From Misgurnus anguillicaudatus (lineage: Eukaryota; Chordata; Actinopteri; Cypriniformes; Cobitidae): 64,000 nt of DNA. Shown piece by piece: positions 1 to 13,600 of this stretch. The position numbers were made by a program, and so were the translations under genes. The notes beneath the pieces were generated by a model that saw only the letters and a list, made by a program, of their open reading frames with translations, searched no databases and was not told where the DNA came from. Every line of letters begins with the position of its first letter. Within the stretch, counting starts at the first letter, position 1. The DNA lies in NCBI RefSeq assembly GCF_027580225.2, contig NC_073339.2, positions 44,286,501-44,350,500 on the forward strand, read 5' to 3'.

Positions 1-901
1 CAGGAAGATTGCAAAGATTACAGCCGAGAGAATTACACCATCATGCAAATGTGAGTGTTAAAATGATGCCACTACCTTACAATGCCAGATGTGTCTGAAA
101 GCAAAAGCTGACCTCATGTTTCAGTCCTGCAGCATTTGCCAGTATGTTCCAAACTTTACCTAAATGTACTTAAAAAATAGATAAATAGATCGATAATAAA
201 ATAGATAAACACTGCACAGGGAGTTTATGGTTCGTGCATCGTAACAAACAAGTACAATATATGCTTTAATTGCTGACAGCTGTTGCTATATGAATATAAT
301 ATATTGTGGTGAGCCTTTTGCAATGGCCATCATTTTTTAAAGTATCTTGCCAAACTCTGCCGTTATACATAAAATAAGCTGTAAATTGTCATTTGTATAT
401 AATTTGAAAGTGCATTAACTGATTCATTATGTTTACGTTAATAATGCTAATGCAGTGGATTAGATAAAAATACAAATAATGGTCAACAACGAAGGTCCTT
501 CTTAAACGGGTGTAAAAGATTGATTTGTATTTTATTAATATGATCTGTTCATGAGTTTTCTCCAGGAAGGTGAAAGAGAAATTTAAGACAGTCTGGGGGG
601 TTTGGAGAATGTTGGCTTATATATCATCAGGTGGTCTGGGATGTATCAATGTCTGTAGACTTCATCATTACAGTACAATGAGATTGCATTTCTACTCATA
701 CAGTACAACTTATATTCTACCACTTTAAATCTGTCAAGAAAACTCCTAAATTGGATTGCCATTGCAATTTACTGTGAATATAATAAAGTACAATAAAATA
801 TAGCAGTATATTAAACATAAAACAACATTTTTAAGTAAATTTCAGTACTGCTTGCCCATGCAAAAATCTTTCCTGTGTTGCTGTGGTTACAAAGGTGTTT
901 G
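1..901. other. Non-coding AT-rich flank
   Basis: No open frame of note, repeat structure or RNA gene is recognised in this stretch upstream of the first MITE. Confidence 0.5.
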
Positions 902-1321
902 TACACTGCACCTTTAAATTAATGATTTTTAAGAAAAAAAAATCTTAGTATTTTTCTCTTGATTTCAGTAAAAATATCTAAAAATATCTAAAAGAAAATA
1001 AGTCTAGTTTTTAGACCAAAAATAAAAAAATTAAATCTGCCAATGGGGTAAGCAAAAAAATCTTGAAAATTTTTCTTAAACACTATATTCAAGAAAAATT
1101 CAAGAAACATTTGCTTACCCCATTGGCAGATTTTTGTGCTTGTTTTATGCACAAAATCACTTAAATTTGATATTTTTGGTCTAAAAACTAGACTTATTTT
1201 CTTGGGTCGTTTTGCTCATCAAAAAAAGCATCTTAATTAAAGAATTTTTAGATATTTTTACTGAAAACAAGACAAAAATACTAAGAAATGTTTTTCTTGA
1301 AAATATTTTTTTGCAGTGTAC
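901..1321. repeat. Foldback MITE-like element, copy 1
   Basis: The ends GTACACTGCA and TGCAGTGTAC are perfect inverse complements. Inside, the halves mirror each other around a CCCCATTGGCAGATTT motif, giving a palindrome of about 420 bp. Related copies lie at 7049-7462, 48925-49328 and, more diverged, 42240-42696. No coding capacity, hence non-autonomous. Confidence 0.8.
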
Positions 1322-1553
1322 TTGATGTTTGGGGGGTTGCTTGCTGGCCCAGGTCAAAAAAATCACAACCTTAAGTCTGCTTCCCTTTTTTTTTACATGT
1401 TTTTATTCACCTGTGTCATGTTCAGCAGGCACAAATTGTGGTTTAGACATCTAGAAGTAATAAACGATGCACGTCCCAACAATTCACTTTATTTAAGGGA
1501 TCATGCATGTAGCTCAAAAAACATTTTGACAAAATTTTCAATGCTTCCTCATT

Positions 1554-1610
1554 TGTAAGTTGCTTTGGATGAAAGCATTTGCTGAATGAATAATTGTAAA
1601 TGTAAAAAAA
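1554..1610. repeat. Fragment of a common teleost repeat tail
   Basis: TTGCTTTGGATGAAAGCATT followed by TGCTGAATGA resembles the GCTTTGGATAAAAGC-type tail seen very often in fish dispersed repeats. A similar scrap lies near 17960-17985. Family not assigned. Confidence 0.4.
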
Positions 1611-1789
1611 AATTGTGCAAAAATTAAAAGCCAATTTAATACAGTTTTTTAAGAGCATTGCATAATGCAGTTAACAAACCAATAAAATGTACCAAAGTTA
1701 AAAAACAGTATAAATCCCAGTTTACATGCATTTTAACAAATCATCATATTATTTCGCTTTTTACAAAAGTACAAAAGTTGTCACTAGGA

Positions 1790-1912
1790 TGGTACATTTA
1801 AAAAAAAGTCCTAATATGTTCCATTTTGATATGCACCTTTGAGGAACCTTTTAGGTTTAAAAGTGTACTTTTATGGACAACTATTGTACCTTCTTTTTTA
1901 GAGAATAAAAGA
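1790..1912. repeat. Short GTAC-rich dispersed repeat, copy 1
   Basis: The segment from GGTACATTT through CTAATATGTTCCATTTTG to TTGTACCTTCTTT has inverted ends and matches 58995-59162 and 53930-54045. No coding content. Confidence 0.65.
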
Positions 1913-3376
1913 CTTGGAATTGAACTTGCACACAGACATAGTCTTGGATATATATAAGAACAAACATTGCACCATCTGCACTTGGCAAGGAATGCAAATT
2001 GCTCTTGGTGCACTTAAAGATGTAGAGGACATGTAAACTTTAGGAAAACATTGCATTGAAGTGGCTGTCAGTGAAGTTCTGCGTTGGATCAGTTTAAAAG
2101 CGAAAAGTTCAGCGAAACAGCCTTGAGGAACATTTTAGCGTCCAAGTCAACGTATAACAGATCCACAGTTATGTAACAACCTCCCTGAGCAAAGCTGTCT
2201 CTTTGACATTTGTATAAAATGCAACTCATCAGTGAACACATTACAAATGTTATCAGATACAAGATTGTGGTTGGTAAAAGCAAACTGTTTGTTTGATTTT
2301 ATTTGGTTTAATGAGCTCACCTGTCTGTAGTTGCGTGAGTTCACTGAATCATTGCTTGTTTTGTCCGTTCACCTCTGAATCATTACTTTTTTGAACCTGT
2401 CAAACAGTAAACGTTCTCCAGCTCAATGCCTCGGGTGTTACTGTCTGTTTTTGTAAATTTATATTAGCGTCTGATTCACATGGTCCTTAACAACACTCCC
2501 TTACTGTAACTGCATATGGGGTGTGACATGACTTTATACAGAGGAACCCTTGTATACAGACTACAACCCCAAACCATGAGTCCTTTTTCTATTATGCATT
2601 AAATATTCAATTATTTTCTTACATATTACTGAATTAGGCGAAAACATGATTATCATGATATAAATCTTACAAAGATTATCTTGTGTGCCTCAACTAAAGC
2701 AAATAAATCTTATCTTTTGCATACTGCCATGGTCAGTGTCACAAATTAGTATTTTTATTTGTAAACTTGAAATACTGTAGGTTACTTTTATTAAAACTTT
2801 TATATTGTTCTTTTGTGCACCAAACACGTTTAAATAAAACCATGGCTCACACTTTGCCTCTATTTTTTTCCTATGAAGTGTATTTTGCAAATGTGTAAGA
2901 GTTTGATGACAAAACCCCAAATATATAAAACAAAAGATTATCTGAGAGTTTCAGACATGGACAGCAGGTATTAGACATCAATTCCCGTTAGTAATTATTT
3001 GCTTGAGCTTTATAATACTAAATCTTGTCATGGCCAGCAGCTATTTCCTTTTTAATTGACTTCCTTGGCTAGACAAAAAAGTGCACCAGCGGCATCACAT
3101 ATTTTCCACCAATAAAACATGAGGCATTATGGGTAAGCACAGTGTGCCCAGAATCACTCCGCCCTTTATCCATTATGAGGGATAAATGTTAATCTAAGCA
3201 AATGAAAACCATGAGGGCTTAGACAATAGAGGGTATTGTATATTTCTTGCATGTTTTGTTTAAACAATACATTAAACAACTTCTCAAAGACAAACATAAG
3301 GTTATTGAAATGAGCTGCTAAAATGAGATGTTTAAGTTAAAATGCATGCAACCTCAGCCATTAGTTTTAGTGCAAC
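1913..3376. other. Non-coding stretch upstream of fn1
   Basis: Only short accidental frames are seen; no domain, repeat border or regulatory site could be supported. Confidence 0.4.
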
Positions 3377-3890
3377 AAAGAAAAGTTCTAAGAACGTTCC
3401 TTGAAAGTTTTCAACGTTCCCAAAACGTTCTGGCAACATGAAAAGTTGGTGAACAATGTTCTGGCAACATGTTGAAAGCAAATGTGTTTTATACACACAA
3501 AGTTAATGCAACCAATGAAAAACAAGCAAAATGTGAAGGGTCAAGTGTCCAACTAAATCAAACACTGATCAACATCATGGTGACTTAAAATGAAACAAAA
3601 CAAAAGAGCATCTAAACCTAATAAGTAAATGTTTTTACAGCAATATTTTTACAGAACATTCAGAAATTATGTTTTATAACAGTTTTAAAATAATAAAATG
3701 CAAATCATTTACTTAACAAGTAAAAAGGTAAATATAGACATAAAATGGTAAAATGTAACATTCATCTAACGTTCAGACAACCAATAAACGTTCTTAAAAA
3801 AAAACATACAAAAATGGACACTTCATGTTGCCAGAATGTTTTTGGGAACGTTGGGAACTTTCAAAGAACGTTCTTAGAACTTTTTTCAGT
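3377..3890. repeat. Inverted-repeat (MITE-like) element with AACGTT ends
   Basis: The left end AAAGTTCTAAGAACGTTC and the right end GAACGTTCTTAGAACTTT are inverse complements, with further mirrored AACGTTC and GCCAGAA/TTCTGGC motifs. About 510 bp, AT-rich interior, no coding capacity. It lies about 0.5 kb upstream of the fn1 TATA box. Confidence 0.8.
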
Positions 3891-4354
3891 TAGCTAGGAA
3901 GATATAGCACTGCGAGTGTTTATTTAAAGTTAAACTGCATACTAAGAGGCCATTTGTAAAGATAGATTAAATACAAATGTTATAAATTAAGTTTAGATAA
4001 AGATTAAATACTTTTATCAAGTTTTATTAAGTCTTTGAACTTTAGGTGATCTTTGAACTCACAAACTATGTGAACCGACATGAACCGATCTTAAAAATGA
4101 TAAGTTAAAGAAAAACGTGTAGTATTAGAATATCCATAGTATTAATATAATGAAATAGCACATTTTCAACTCTGTGAACTCCAAATGACCCTTACCTGCG
4201 AGTTCACGAGTGTGCAGGTGATAACTGGTGTCCTTCCCGGTGTGGTTGGAGGCCAGACTTCCCGACACTGACGCAGAGACTGGAGAGGGGGAGACAGATC
4301 CCTCCCCTCAATCATTTTCTCTCTCTCTCTCCTCACTGGCACCATAAATCCCCC

Positions 4355-4362
4355 TTTATAAG
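4355..4362 (+). promoter_or_regulatory. fn1: TATA box of fn1
   Basis: A TTTATAAG motif lies about 175 nt upstream of the fn1 start codon, just after a CT-rich tract (about 4316-4333). Transcription would then start near 4385, giving a 5' UTR of about 145 nt. TATA-driven initiation fits what is known of vertebrate FN1 promoters; the start point itself is inferred. Confidence 0.6.
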
Positions 4363-4531
4363 AGAGCTCGTCCCAAAACAGCCGGACGTCGGTGATTCGG
4401 TATAGATTCAGTGGAGACAGCTGTATGCGCAAAGAGAATCACAACCTCTCCAAGACTTCCCGTGCGCAACAGAAAATACTGGACATTAACGAAGTTCAGC
4501 AACCTTCTTCTGCTCTCCGACGCGGGTAACA

Positions 4532-4691
4532 ATGACCCGGAGCCCAGTGGCGAGGCTTCTGGTGCTGTTGAGCATCGGGGGATCTATCCACTGTATGCCA
4601 CAAGCCGCGGGGAAAAGCAAAAGACATTCGCAGGATCAAATTCAGTTGGACCCGGTGTTTGATGAAGCCATAAGTTTAGCAGTGCATCAAA
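4532..4691 (+). CDS. fn1: fn1 exon 1: signal peptide and propeptide
   Basis: The ATG at 4532 opens a hydrophobic signal sequence ([20 protein letters not shown]) followed by a basic GKSKRH stretch. In known fibronectins a KSKR site of this kind is where the propeptide is removed. An upstream ATG at 4411 is in another frame and leads nowhere. The exon ends in phase 1 at CAAA|GTATGT, and a 73-nt intron leads to FnI-1. The N-terminal tail after KSKR is short and Q/D rich. Confidence 0.9.
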
Positions 4692-7600
4692 GTATGTACA
4701 TTATTTTACTTATGTTAGTATTTAATTATTAGACATAGATAGATGATAGATTGTGTTTTTTCAGCTGGCTGCACTGAGAACGGGCGCGTTTATAAGCTGA
4801 ACGATCAGTGGGAGCGTCCCTACATGGGCAGCACTCTTCTGTGCAATTGTCAAGGGGCTTCGGGAGTCAAGTGTAAATCCAAGCCTGCAGGTGAGAGCTG
4901 CTGTAATCTGATCTTTTTTGCATTCTTATTGACTTAATATTTTTTTATTATACGTCAGCGTTTTTGAGAAAGAATGTGCGTTTACGCGCAGTGCGCGCAA
5001 TTACGCACGAACTTTAGAGCGCTGGACGGGGTGTCTTGTCACTTGAGCGTTTAATATAACGTTTTATTTATTGAGTTCTTGATGATTATGTGCTGATTTT
5101 GAGGTCTGTATGCTCGTTTTTAGCCGAGGAGACGTGCTATGACAAATTCAATGCCCGATCTTATCAAGTCGGAGAAACCTACGAGCGACCTAAGGATGGG
5201 ATGATTTGGGATTGTACCTGCATTGGGTCAGGAAAGGGCAAAATAAGTTGCACAATCGCAAGTAAGTGACAAAACCGAGCTTTAGTTGTCCTGCAAACAC
5301 TTTGCTTTGGAGTCTTGCTTATAAGCAATGTATTTAATACACATAATAGATAACTGTGTGCAATAGCAAATTCCTAATAATGTATCATGTACAGAATTAT
5401 GTTACATTGTAAATGTACCTCCATGGACACTTAGTTAGACAACTCCTTTACAATACTAAATGAGTTTTGCATTGCACAGACCGCTGCCATGAAGGAGGTA
5501 ACTCATACAGAATTGGGGATACATGGAAACGACCCCATGACACTGGAGATTACATGCTAGAGTGTGTCTGCCTCGGAAATGGAAAGGGGGAATGGACTTG
5601 TAAACCTGTCGCTGAGTACCTCTGTGTTTTGTCTTCAGCTGTATCGTCAATCATAACAGTTTGCAGATTGGATATTTGGCCACACCCAACTAGGAAGAGT
5701 AAGATGAAAACTCTTCTGTTTCCTCATAGCTGAGCGTTGCTATGACGACTCACAGGGAGCTTTATACACGGTGGGTCAAACATGGCAGAAATCATATCAG
5801 GACTGGATGATCATGGACTGCACATGTTTGGGAGAGGGTAACGGGCGCATCACCTGCACCTCCAGAAGTAAGTGTTTGCTTTTTAAACAATAAAGTTTGT
5901 CATTTATACTTTCCTTTATAATTCGAAAGCATTGGCCCGTAACATTGCCTCAACCAATTGGGTATTGTAGTAGTACAGAAAATACACACTGCCCCAACAA
6001 TAATTTAAGAAACAAAATTAAACAGATATTTGAAACTTTAAAGCCAGATGTTGCCAAAGTTGCAGAAAAAAATGCATTTTTTTCCAACGTCCGGCATTTT
6101 CCAATGTTTTCATGACTTTGTAACTATTTACATGTCACACCCTTATTACATAACTACCAAAGAGCTACGCAGTGTTGCACGCATCACGCGGACCAACCTG
6201 GAAATAACTGCGTGCACTTTCCAAAGTTAAGGCCATGAGAAGAAATAAGTCAGAGCGGGTGAACCAAACACAAGCTTGATTTCTTTCAATTCCCTCCCCT
6301 GGAAAGTGTCAGCAAACACTTTGAAGGTCATAAATAAAGACGACCTGCTGAGGTGTGATCTCGTGGAGGTGTTTTCCAAACACCTAGTGGCCTAGTGTGA
6401 AAGTTATAGTCTGTTATTCACGGACCTTGGAAAGAAAACGCTCGTCTCCATGACTGTTATTTTGCATTTAGCGCCTTTAAGGAATCATAACCTGCATGCT
6501 CGGTTTGTATTGACCTTTAATTATTTTTCAGACCGTTGTAATGACCAGGACACCAGAACCTCATATCGCATCGGCGAGACCTGGACCAAATACGACACCA
6601 GTGGAAACACCCTGCAGTGTCTCTGCACGGGCAACGGTCGTGGAGAATATAAGTGCGATAGGCATGCTGCTTCCCACACGGTCCCTGACAGGAGTAAGTC
6701 TCTCAAACACCAGCAATTCTGTATTGGATAGAAAAGACATACTGCAATCTTTTAAAACCTTATGCGAATATTTTTCGGACATTGCTGCGATTGTGGGCAG
6801 GTGTTGATTCGTCCATCTTTGCCATTGAGTAGAGAGAATGGTCACCAGTTCCGTACCAGTTTTCTACTGGTCACATCTCTCCACTTCATACAAATTCACC
6901 AGACTTGAACTTTGGTACGCAAAATATCTTCGCACGAGCTTGCGTTTCCAGTTTGCCGCATATACATGCGTATAAATGGAAGTCAATGAAACAAAAAGTG
7001 TAGTGTGACTGCCCCTTAAGCTTAAACACTGTGAATCTGTTTTCTTTCACACTGCAAAAAAAGATTTTTAAGAAAAAAAAATCGTAGTATTTATTTCCTG
7101 TTTTCAGTAAAAATATCTAAAAGTTCTTAAATTAAGATGCTTTTTCTTGATGAGGAAAAATGACCCAAGAAAATAAGTCTAGTTTTTTGACCAAAAATGT
7201 CAAATTTAAGTGATTTTGTGCATAAAACAAGCAAAAAAGAAAATCTGCTAATGGGGTTAGCACTTTTCTCTTGAATTTTCTTGAATTTAGTGTTTAAGAA
7301 AAATGTTCAAGATTTTTTGCTTACCCCATTGGCAGATTTTTTTGCTTGTTTTATGCACAAAATCACCCAAATCTGATAATTTTGGTCTAAAAACTAGATT
7401 TATTTTCTGAAAACAAGACAAAAATACTTGTAATTTTTTTCATAAAAATAATTTTTTGCAATGCTTCCAGGTGGTGCCTCAGTTGATGTTCGGGTTCGAC
7501 CGGTGACAGATCAAGTCAACGTCGTGTCCGAACTGCTTGAGGAGGGCGACTGTAAAACCGATTCCGGCGTGTGGTATTTCAATGGAATGAGCTGGATCAG

Positions 7601-10600
7601 GACTCAGGGCAGCAAGGAGATGCTGTGCACATGTGTCGGCGGGGGAATCAGTTGCCAGGAACACGGTAATGTTATTTTATTATTGGAGCAAACATAGACA
7701 TTTCGAAAAGAAATGTGCCTCCTACTATAGTTTAGAGTGGTCTTTAATCCTTATTAATGTCTTAACTAATAATGCCATCCTCCAATTGGTTTATGCAGAT
7801 GGACAGTCACAGGTTTATGGAGGGAACTCTGGCGGGCAGCCGTGTGTTTTCCCCTTTGTGTTCGATGGAAAAACTCACTACTCCTGCATTTCTGATGGTC
7901 GAACTGATGGTCAGCTTTGGTGCAGCACCACCTCTGATTACGACAATGACCGCATGTACTCGTTCTGTACCCGGAGGAACCGTAAGTTAATCCTGGAACC
8001 TCCTTTATTAACCATCCTAAAGATCAACTTAGGGACTGTTTACATGACATTAAAAACGAAATTAAGTTTTATACTTATTTTGGCTGTTTTTTACATGGCA
8101 ATAACATTTTGGGGGCCTGAAAATGCAAACTTTTCAAAGCAGGTTTAAAAAAAAACGATATCGTCATCATCTCTATAAACCACAAAAACGCGCATTTATG
8201 AAAACAAAATGGTATGTGCATACATTGTCTGTATTTCTTTACAAAATGACATTGCCACCTACTGGCCTGGCATGCACAATACAGAGTTTCCATTTTTGAT
8301 TGGGATCATCTCAACATTATTGTCGTCTCTATGCAATAAAAAAGCAAATGAAAACCTTTTTAGGACAATAAATATACCCATTAATATACCCACCAATTTT
8401 GTCATCAGAATAGTATGCATCAAATAGTACGTGTACGCTCATGTACACTTAAAAAAAGTATATTTGGCCCTTTAGATGACCAGCAATCTCCTAGCCAGGC
8501 CAGTCTGGTTTAAACTAGTTAGGTGCTGGTTGTTCACTAATAAAAGCTGATCAACCTGCATGGTCTTTTTTGGTAAACGTGCTGGTTATATTGATTAAAG
8601 AAATGGATTTTGTTCTTGAGTTTTTCTGATCGTTCTCTTTTCAGAGTTCGTGACGACTCGTGGAGGAAACTCGAATGGAGCTCTCTGTCAGTTTCCCTTC
8701 AGATACAATGGGCGTAACTACACCGACTGCACATCTGATGGGCGTCGTGATAGTATGAAGTGGTGTGGTACCACAACGGATTATGATACAGAACGACGAT
8801 ATGGATTCTGTCCCATGGCAGGTGAGAGCGTTCAATCGATTCAGATCCCAAGTTGCAATGAGTTTTGCTGAACAGCTTGTACACTGACTTATGAAGCTAT
8901 TTCCTCTTGGGGTATTCATCTTAAAACTACATTTTTGCACCAAAGTTACCAATATAATTGCACAGACGTGTACTTATAGTTCCTTATGTACTATGTGTAC
9001 CAATAGAAATAAAACTGTGAGAAGATATCTATTCAAATGTACTGTTTTTTTCAGACGCGTAACTTCGGCCTTAAAGCAACACCAAAGAGTTTTTTTTAAC
9101 TTAAAATAACGTTTAAAAAAAGTTTCAGTCGCTCATCCACTCAAAACAGGGTGACCGGCACTTTCACATTCGCTTTACGGCCCTCTATCGGCCAAAACCG
9201 CACTAAAGAAGCTTCCAACCGTCGGGTCACGGTCCTGTAGTCCGAGTGAAAACTACAAAAATTTGCTTTACGGCAGACCTACAATCCAATCAGAGCCAGC
9301 TTTGCTGCAGTAGGCTAAATTATTTACGACAGTGGTAATGGACAATTCCGCTTCCAACCTGTAGGGGGAGCAAAGAGCAAAAACTCTTTAGTGTTGTTTT
9401 AATCGTTCATTTATGCACTCATGTAATGGCACTCTGTGATCTGTGAATGAGTTCTTTAGCTGTATTTAAGAGCCATTAAGAATGAGAGGGTTTTTAAAAC
9501 CATGCTATTAGTGCTGATTTGTGACTTTGCTGATAGGATATACAAGGTCAGAGTTCTGATCCTTGCTCTGGTCCAGACACAGTGACCTGGTTCTGGTCCA
9601 GAATGAGATCACAATGACCTTTGTATTGAAAAGTACTTAGTGTATCTTACTGAAGCTAATTTAGTCAGTCTTTGTAGTTTGGTTTTAATCAGCACAAAGG
9701 TAAGGGGTTTCAGTCCCCTGCTAAGTTTCTTTGGATACAAGCTTGTGGCAGATGCATAAACGTAAATGTCTTTGTTTCAACGCAGCTCATGAGGAAATCT
9801 GCACTTATAATGACATCATGTATCGTGTCGGAGATGAATGGGACAAGCGGCATGACACTCTTGGTCACATGATGCGCTGCACGTGCTTGGGAAATGGACG
9901 GGGAGAGTGGAACTGTATTTCACACACTCAGCTCAGAGGTTAATGGACATTATCACAATCACAAACATGCTGCTGGTTTTAATTGTAACATCGTTCTGTG
10001 ATGTATACTGGGTTGTAAGTTGGGTTGTTTTAACACATGGCTAAAATATGAACCTGTTGGGTTTAAATGAACCTATGCTCTGTGTTGTTTCAATTTGTGG
10101 TTGGGTCAAATATGGACATATTCAAGGTTAATTTACCCCAACAACCTTTTGCATTTTTTGGAGTGTACTTAACCCTAAAACATTATTAAGGGCCACCGTA
10201 GGCTGTTTTCTAGATCATTTACTTTTCTGGTATAAATTATTCAGTGCAATCTTTTTGTTGTTACAGTTGCACAAGTAAATTATGTAGTTTAAAACGTTGC
10301 AAAGAAATAAAACACACAGATCTTTAACTGTGAATTCACACCAGACATGGTAAAGGCGGTAAAAATGCGCTATTTGCGCGTAGTTGGATGCTTGAATATT
10401 TTAAGTTTACTCGCTTCATTCTAGTTATTCAAGACATTCATGCGGAAATTCGTGGCATGGGAGGGGCTTCTGTGACTCCGCTCACATCTTGTTATCACGT
10501 AACTACTAGAGCAAGCTCCTGATTGGTTAACGCAGCGCGAAATCCGTCAAAGTTCAGATTTTTTAACTCGCATGTTTTCCGCAGCAACGCTCAATTCGCG

Positions 10601-13600
10601 CAGAACACTCCATCCGTGCCTTTCGCGTGTTCCACACCATTTGTGCTGCACCATTTGCACGGTACGGGCTGCAGGATGCCTATTCGCATCTTTACATTGA
10701 CTTAACATGTAAATCACTCGCGATTGCCGCTTCTTTCGCGTCTGGTGTGAACACACAGTAATAAACTGTAGTAAATAAATTCTGAAGTATACTTTAATAT
10801 TTGCTATGGTATGGTTCAAAAACACTACATTCCCTACTGAAAAGACCAGCTAAAACCAGCCTAAGTTAAAACTAGCTGACCCACTAGCTTGACCAGGCTG
10901 GAAGACCAGCTTAAACCAGCTACTTCCCTCTTAAAACAGCTAAGGCCAGTCAGCCGCCTTAGGCAGGCTGGCAAAGCTTTCAGTGCAGTCAAGCTGGTTT
11001 AAGCTGGTGGGTCAGCTGGTCTTCCAGCCTGACCAGCTAAAAAGTGTCCAAAACCCCTATTAAACCAGCCTGCTACACCAGCGTACCCAGCTAAAATCAG
11101 ACTGGGAGACCAGCTTAAACCAGCTACTTCCATCTTAAACCAGCTAAGGCCGCATTAAGCAAGCTGGCCAAGCTTTCAGTGCAGTCAAGCTGGTTTAAGC
11201 TGGTGGGTCAGCTGGTCTTCCAGATAAGATGAGCTAAAAAGTGGTCCACTCTAAACCCCTCTAAAACCAGCCTGCTACACCACCTTACCCAGCTAAAACC
11301 AGGCTGGGAGACCATCTTAAACCAGCTACTTCCATCTTAAACCAGCTAAGGCCAGCCAGCTGCATTAGGCAAGCTGGCCAAGCTTTCAGTGCAGTCAAGC
11401 TGGTTTAAGCTGGTGGGTCAGCTGGTCTTCCAGCCTGACCAGCTAAAAAGTGTCCAAAACCCCTGTTAAACCAGCCTGCTACACCTGCTTTCCCAGCTAA
11501 AATCAGACTGGGAGACCAGCTTAAAACAGCTACTTCCATCTTAAACCAGCTAAGGCCGCATTAGGCAAGCTGACTAAGCAAGCTTTCAGCGTGGTCAACC
11601 TGGTTTGAGCTGGTGGGTCAGCTGGTCTTCCAGCCTGACCAGATAAAAAGTGTCCAAAACCCCTCTTAAACCAGCCTGCTACACCAGCGTACCCAGCTAA
11701 ATCCATGCTGGGAGACCAGCTTAAACCAACTACTTCCATCTTAAACCAGCTAAAGCCGCATTAGGCAAGCTGGCCAAGCTTTCAGGGTGGTCAAGCTGGT
11801 TTAAGCTGGTGGGTCAGCTAGTCTTCCAGCCTGACCAGCTAAAAAGGGTCCAAAACCCCTGTTAAACCAGCCTGCCACACCTGCTTTCCCAGCTAAAATC
11901 AGACTGGGAGACCAGCTTAAACCAGCTATTTCCATCTTAAACCAGCTAAGGCCAGCCAGCTGCATTAGGCAAGCTGGCCAAGCTTTCAGTGCAGTCAAGC
12001 TGGTTTAAGCTGGTTGGTCAGCTGGTCTTCCAGATAAGATGAGCTAAAAAGTGTCCAAAACCCCTGTTAAACCAGCCTGCTACACCACCTTACCCAGCTA
12101 AAACCAGGCTGGGAGACCATCTTAAAACAGCTACTTCCATTTTAAACCAGATATGGCCGAATTAGGCAAGCTGGCCAAGCTTTCAGCGCGGTCAAGGTGT
12201 TTTTAGCTGGTGGGTCAGGTGGTCTTCCAGCCTGGATTTAGCTGGGTACGCTGGTGTAGCAGGCTGGTTTAACAGGGATTTTGGACACTTTTTAGCTGGT
12301 CAGGCTGGAAGACCAGCTGACCAACCAGCTTAAACCAGTTTGACTGCACTGAAAGCTTGGCCAGCATGCCTAATGTAGCTGGCTGGCCTTAGCTGGTTTT
12401 AGATGGAAGTAGCTGGTTTAAGATGGTCCCCCAGCCTGGTTTTAGCTGGGTATGGTGGTGTAGCAGGCTGGTTTTAGAGGGGTTTGGGTCACTTTTAGCT
12501 GATCTTAGCTGGAAGACGCTAAATCAGCTAAAATCCCTCTAAAAACAGCCTGCTACACCACCTTACCCAGCTAAAACCAGGCTGGGAGAGCAAACAAAAC
12601 CAGGCAACCAGCTTAGGATGTTTTGAGATGGTCTTTTCAGTAGGTGTAGGAATTTTACTCCATTTTACTGTAGTATTTTTTCATGTGGATGACTCCATTT
12701 CGCAGCTGGGTTTTGAAAGAGCACTCAAGACTGAGCAATAATATTTTCTTCTGAGTTTAGGTCATACTTAACCATTAGTAAATGTTAATGTACAGTAAAC
12801 ATAAGTCCAGAAAGTTCCTTACATTCTGTTGCTTGTTTTAGACCAGTGTGTCGTGAACGAACAGACGTACGAGGTGAACGAGACCTTTGAGAAGCGTCAC
12901 GATCAGGGCTACATGATGAACTGCACATGCTACGGTCAGGGCCGCGGTCGCTGGAAGTGTGATGCCGTTGGTAAGCCTGCACCATTTTTCGTCTCGCCAC
13001 GTTTGACCTTTTGTTCTGCTTTATTTTCTCTCCGATGAAATGTCAGAGTTTCCTTTTATAAGTTCAAAGTGGCTGACTTTTCAGCATGAATTGTCTGCAT
13101 TTCCTTTGATTCAAAATGAGCAGGCTTACTTTAACAATAGCCAAACATTTAATATAGCCAGAGTTGGAATGAAAGACAAATAATGTCTGCTCAAACTTGT
13201 TTTTTTGTTTGGTTTGGTTTTAGACCAATGTCAGGAACCCGAGACCAAGACGTTCTACCAGATAGGTCAGACGTGGAACAAAGACATCCAGGGCATCCCG
13301 CACAGATGTTCATGCTATGGAAACGGCATTGGAGAGCTGGCCTGTGAACCTCTGCAGTCCACGGGTAAGAGATCTCATAACGTCCTAGCCAACAGGAAGA
13401 GAAATGAATTACACTAGTAAAGCATTACACTAGTTCTGTCTTTTGCTGACATGTTTGGGTTTCTTGAAGAGCCTCAAATGGTCCCAATAAAAAGTCAAAC
13501 CACAGATGAAGGACTTCATTCCCGTCTCTCGGCATTAGCAATGTAAAGTTAACCAGATGGGAGGAGTGTTTATTCAGTACCTTTATTTATTGCTCCCTGC

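Noticed and set aside
11530..11998. Minus-strand frames in the CCAGCT array
   Set aside because: Repeated LAGLSW-type peptides simply mirror the tandem DNA repeat.
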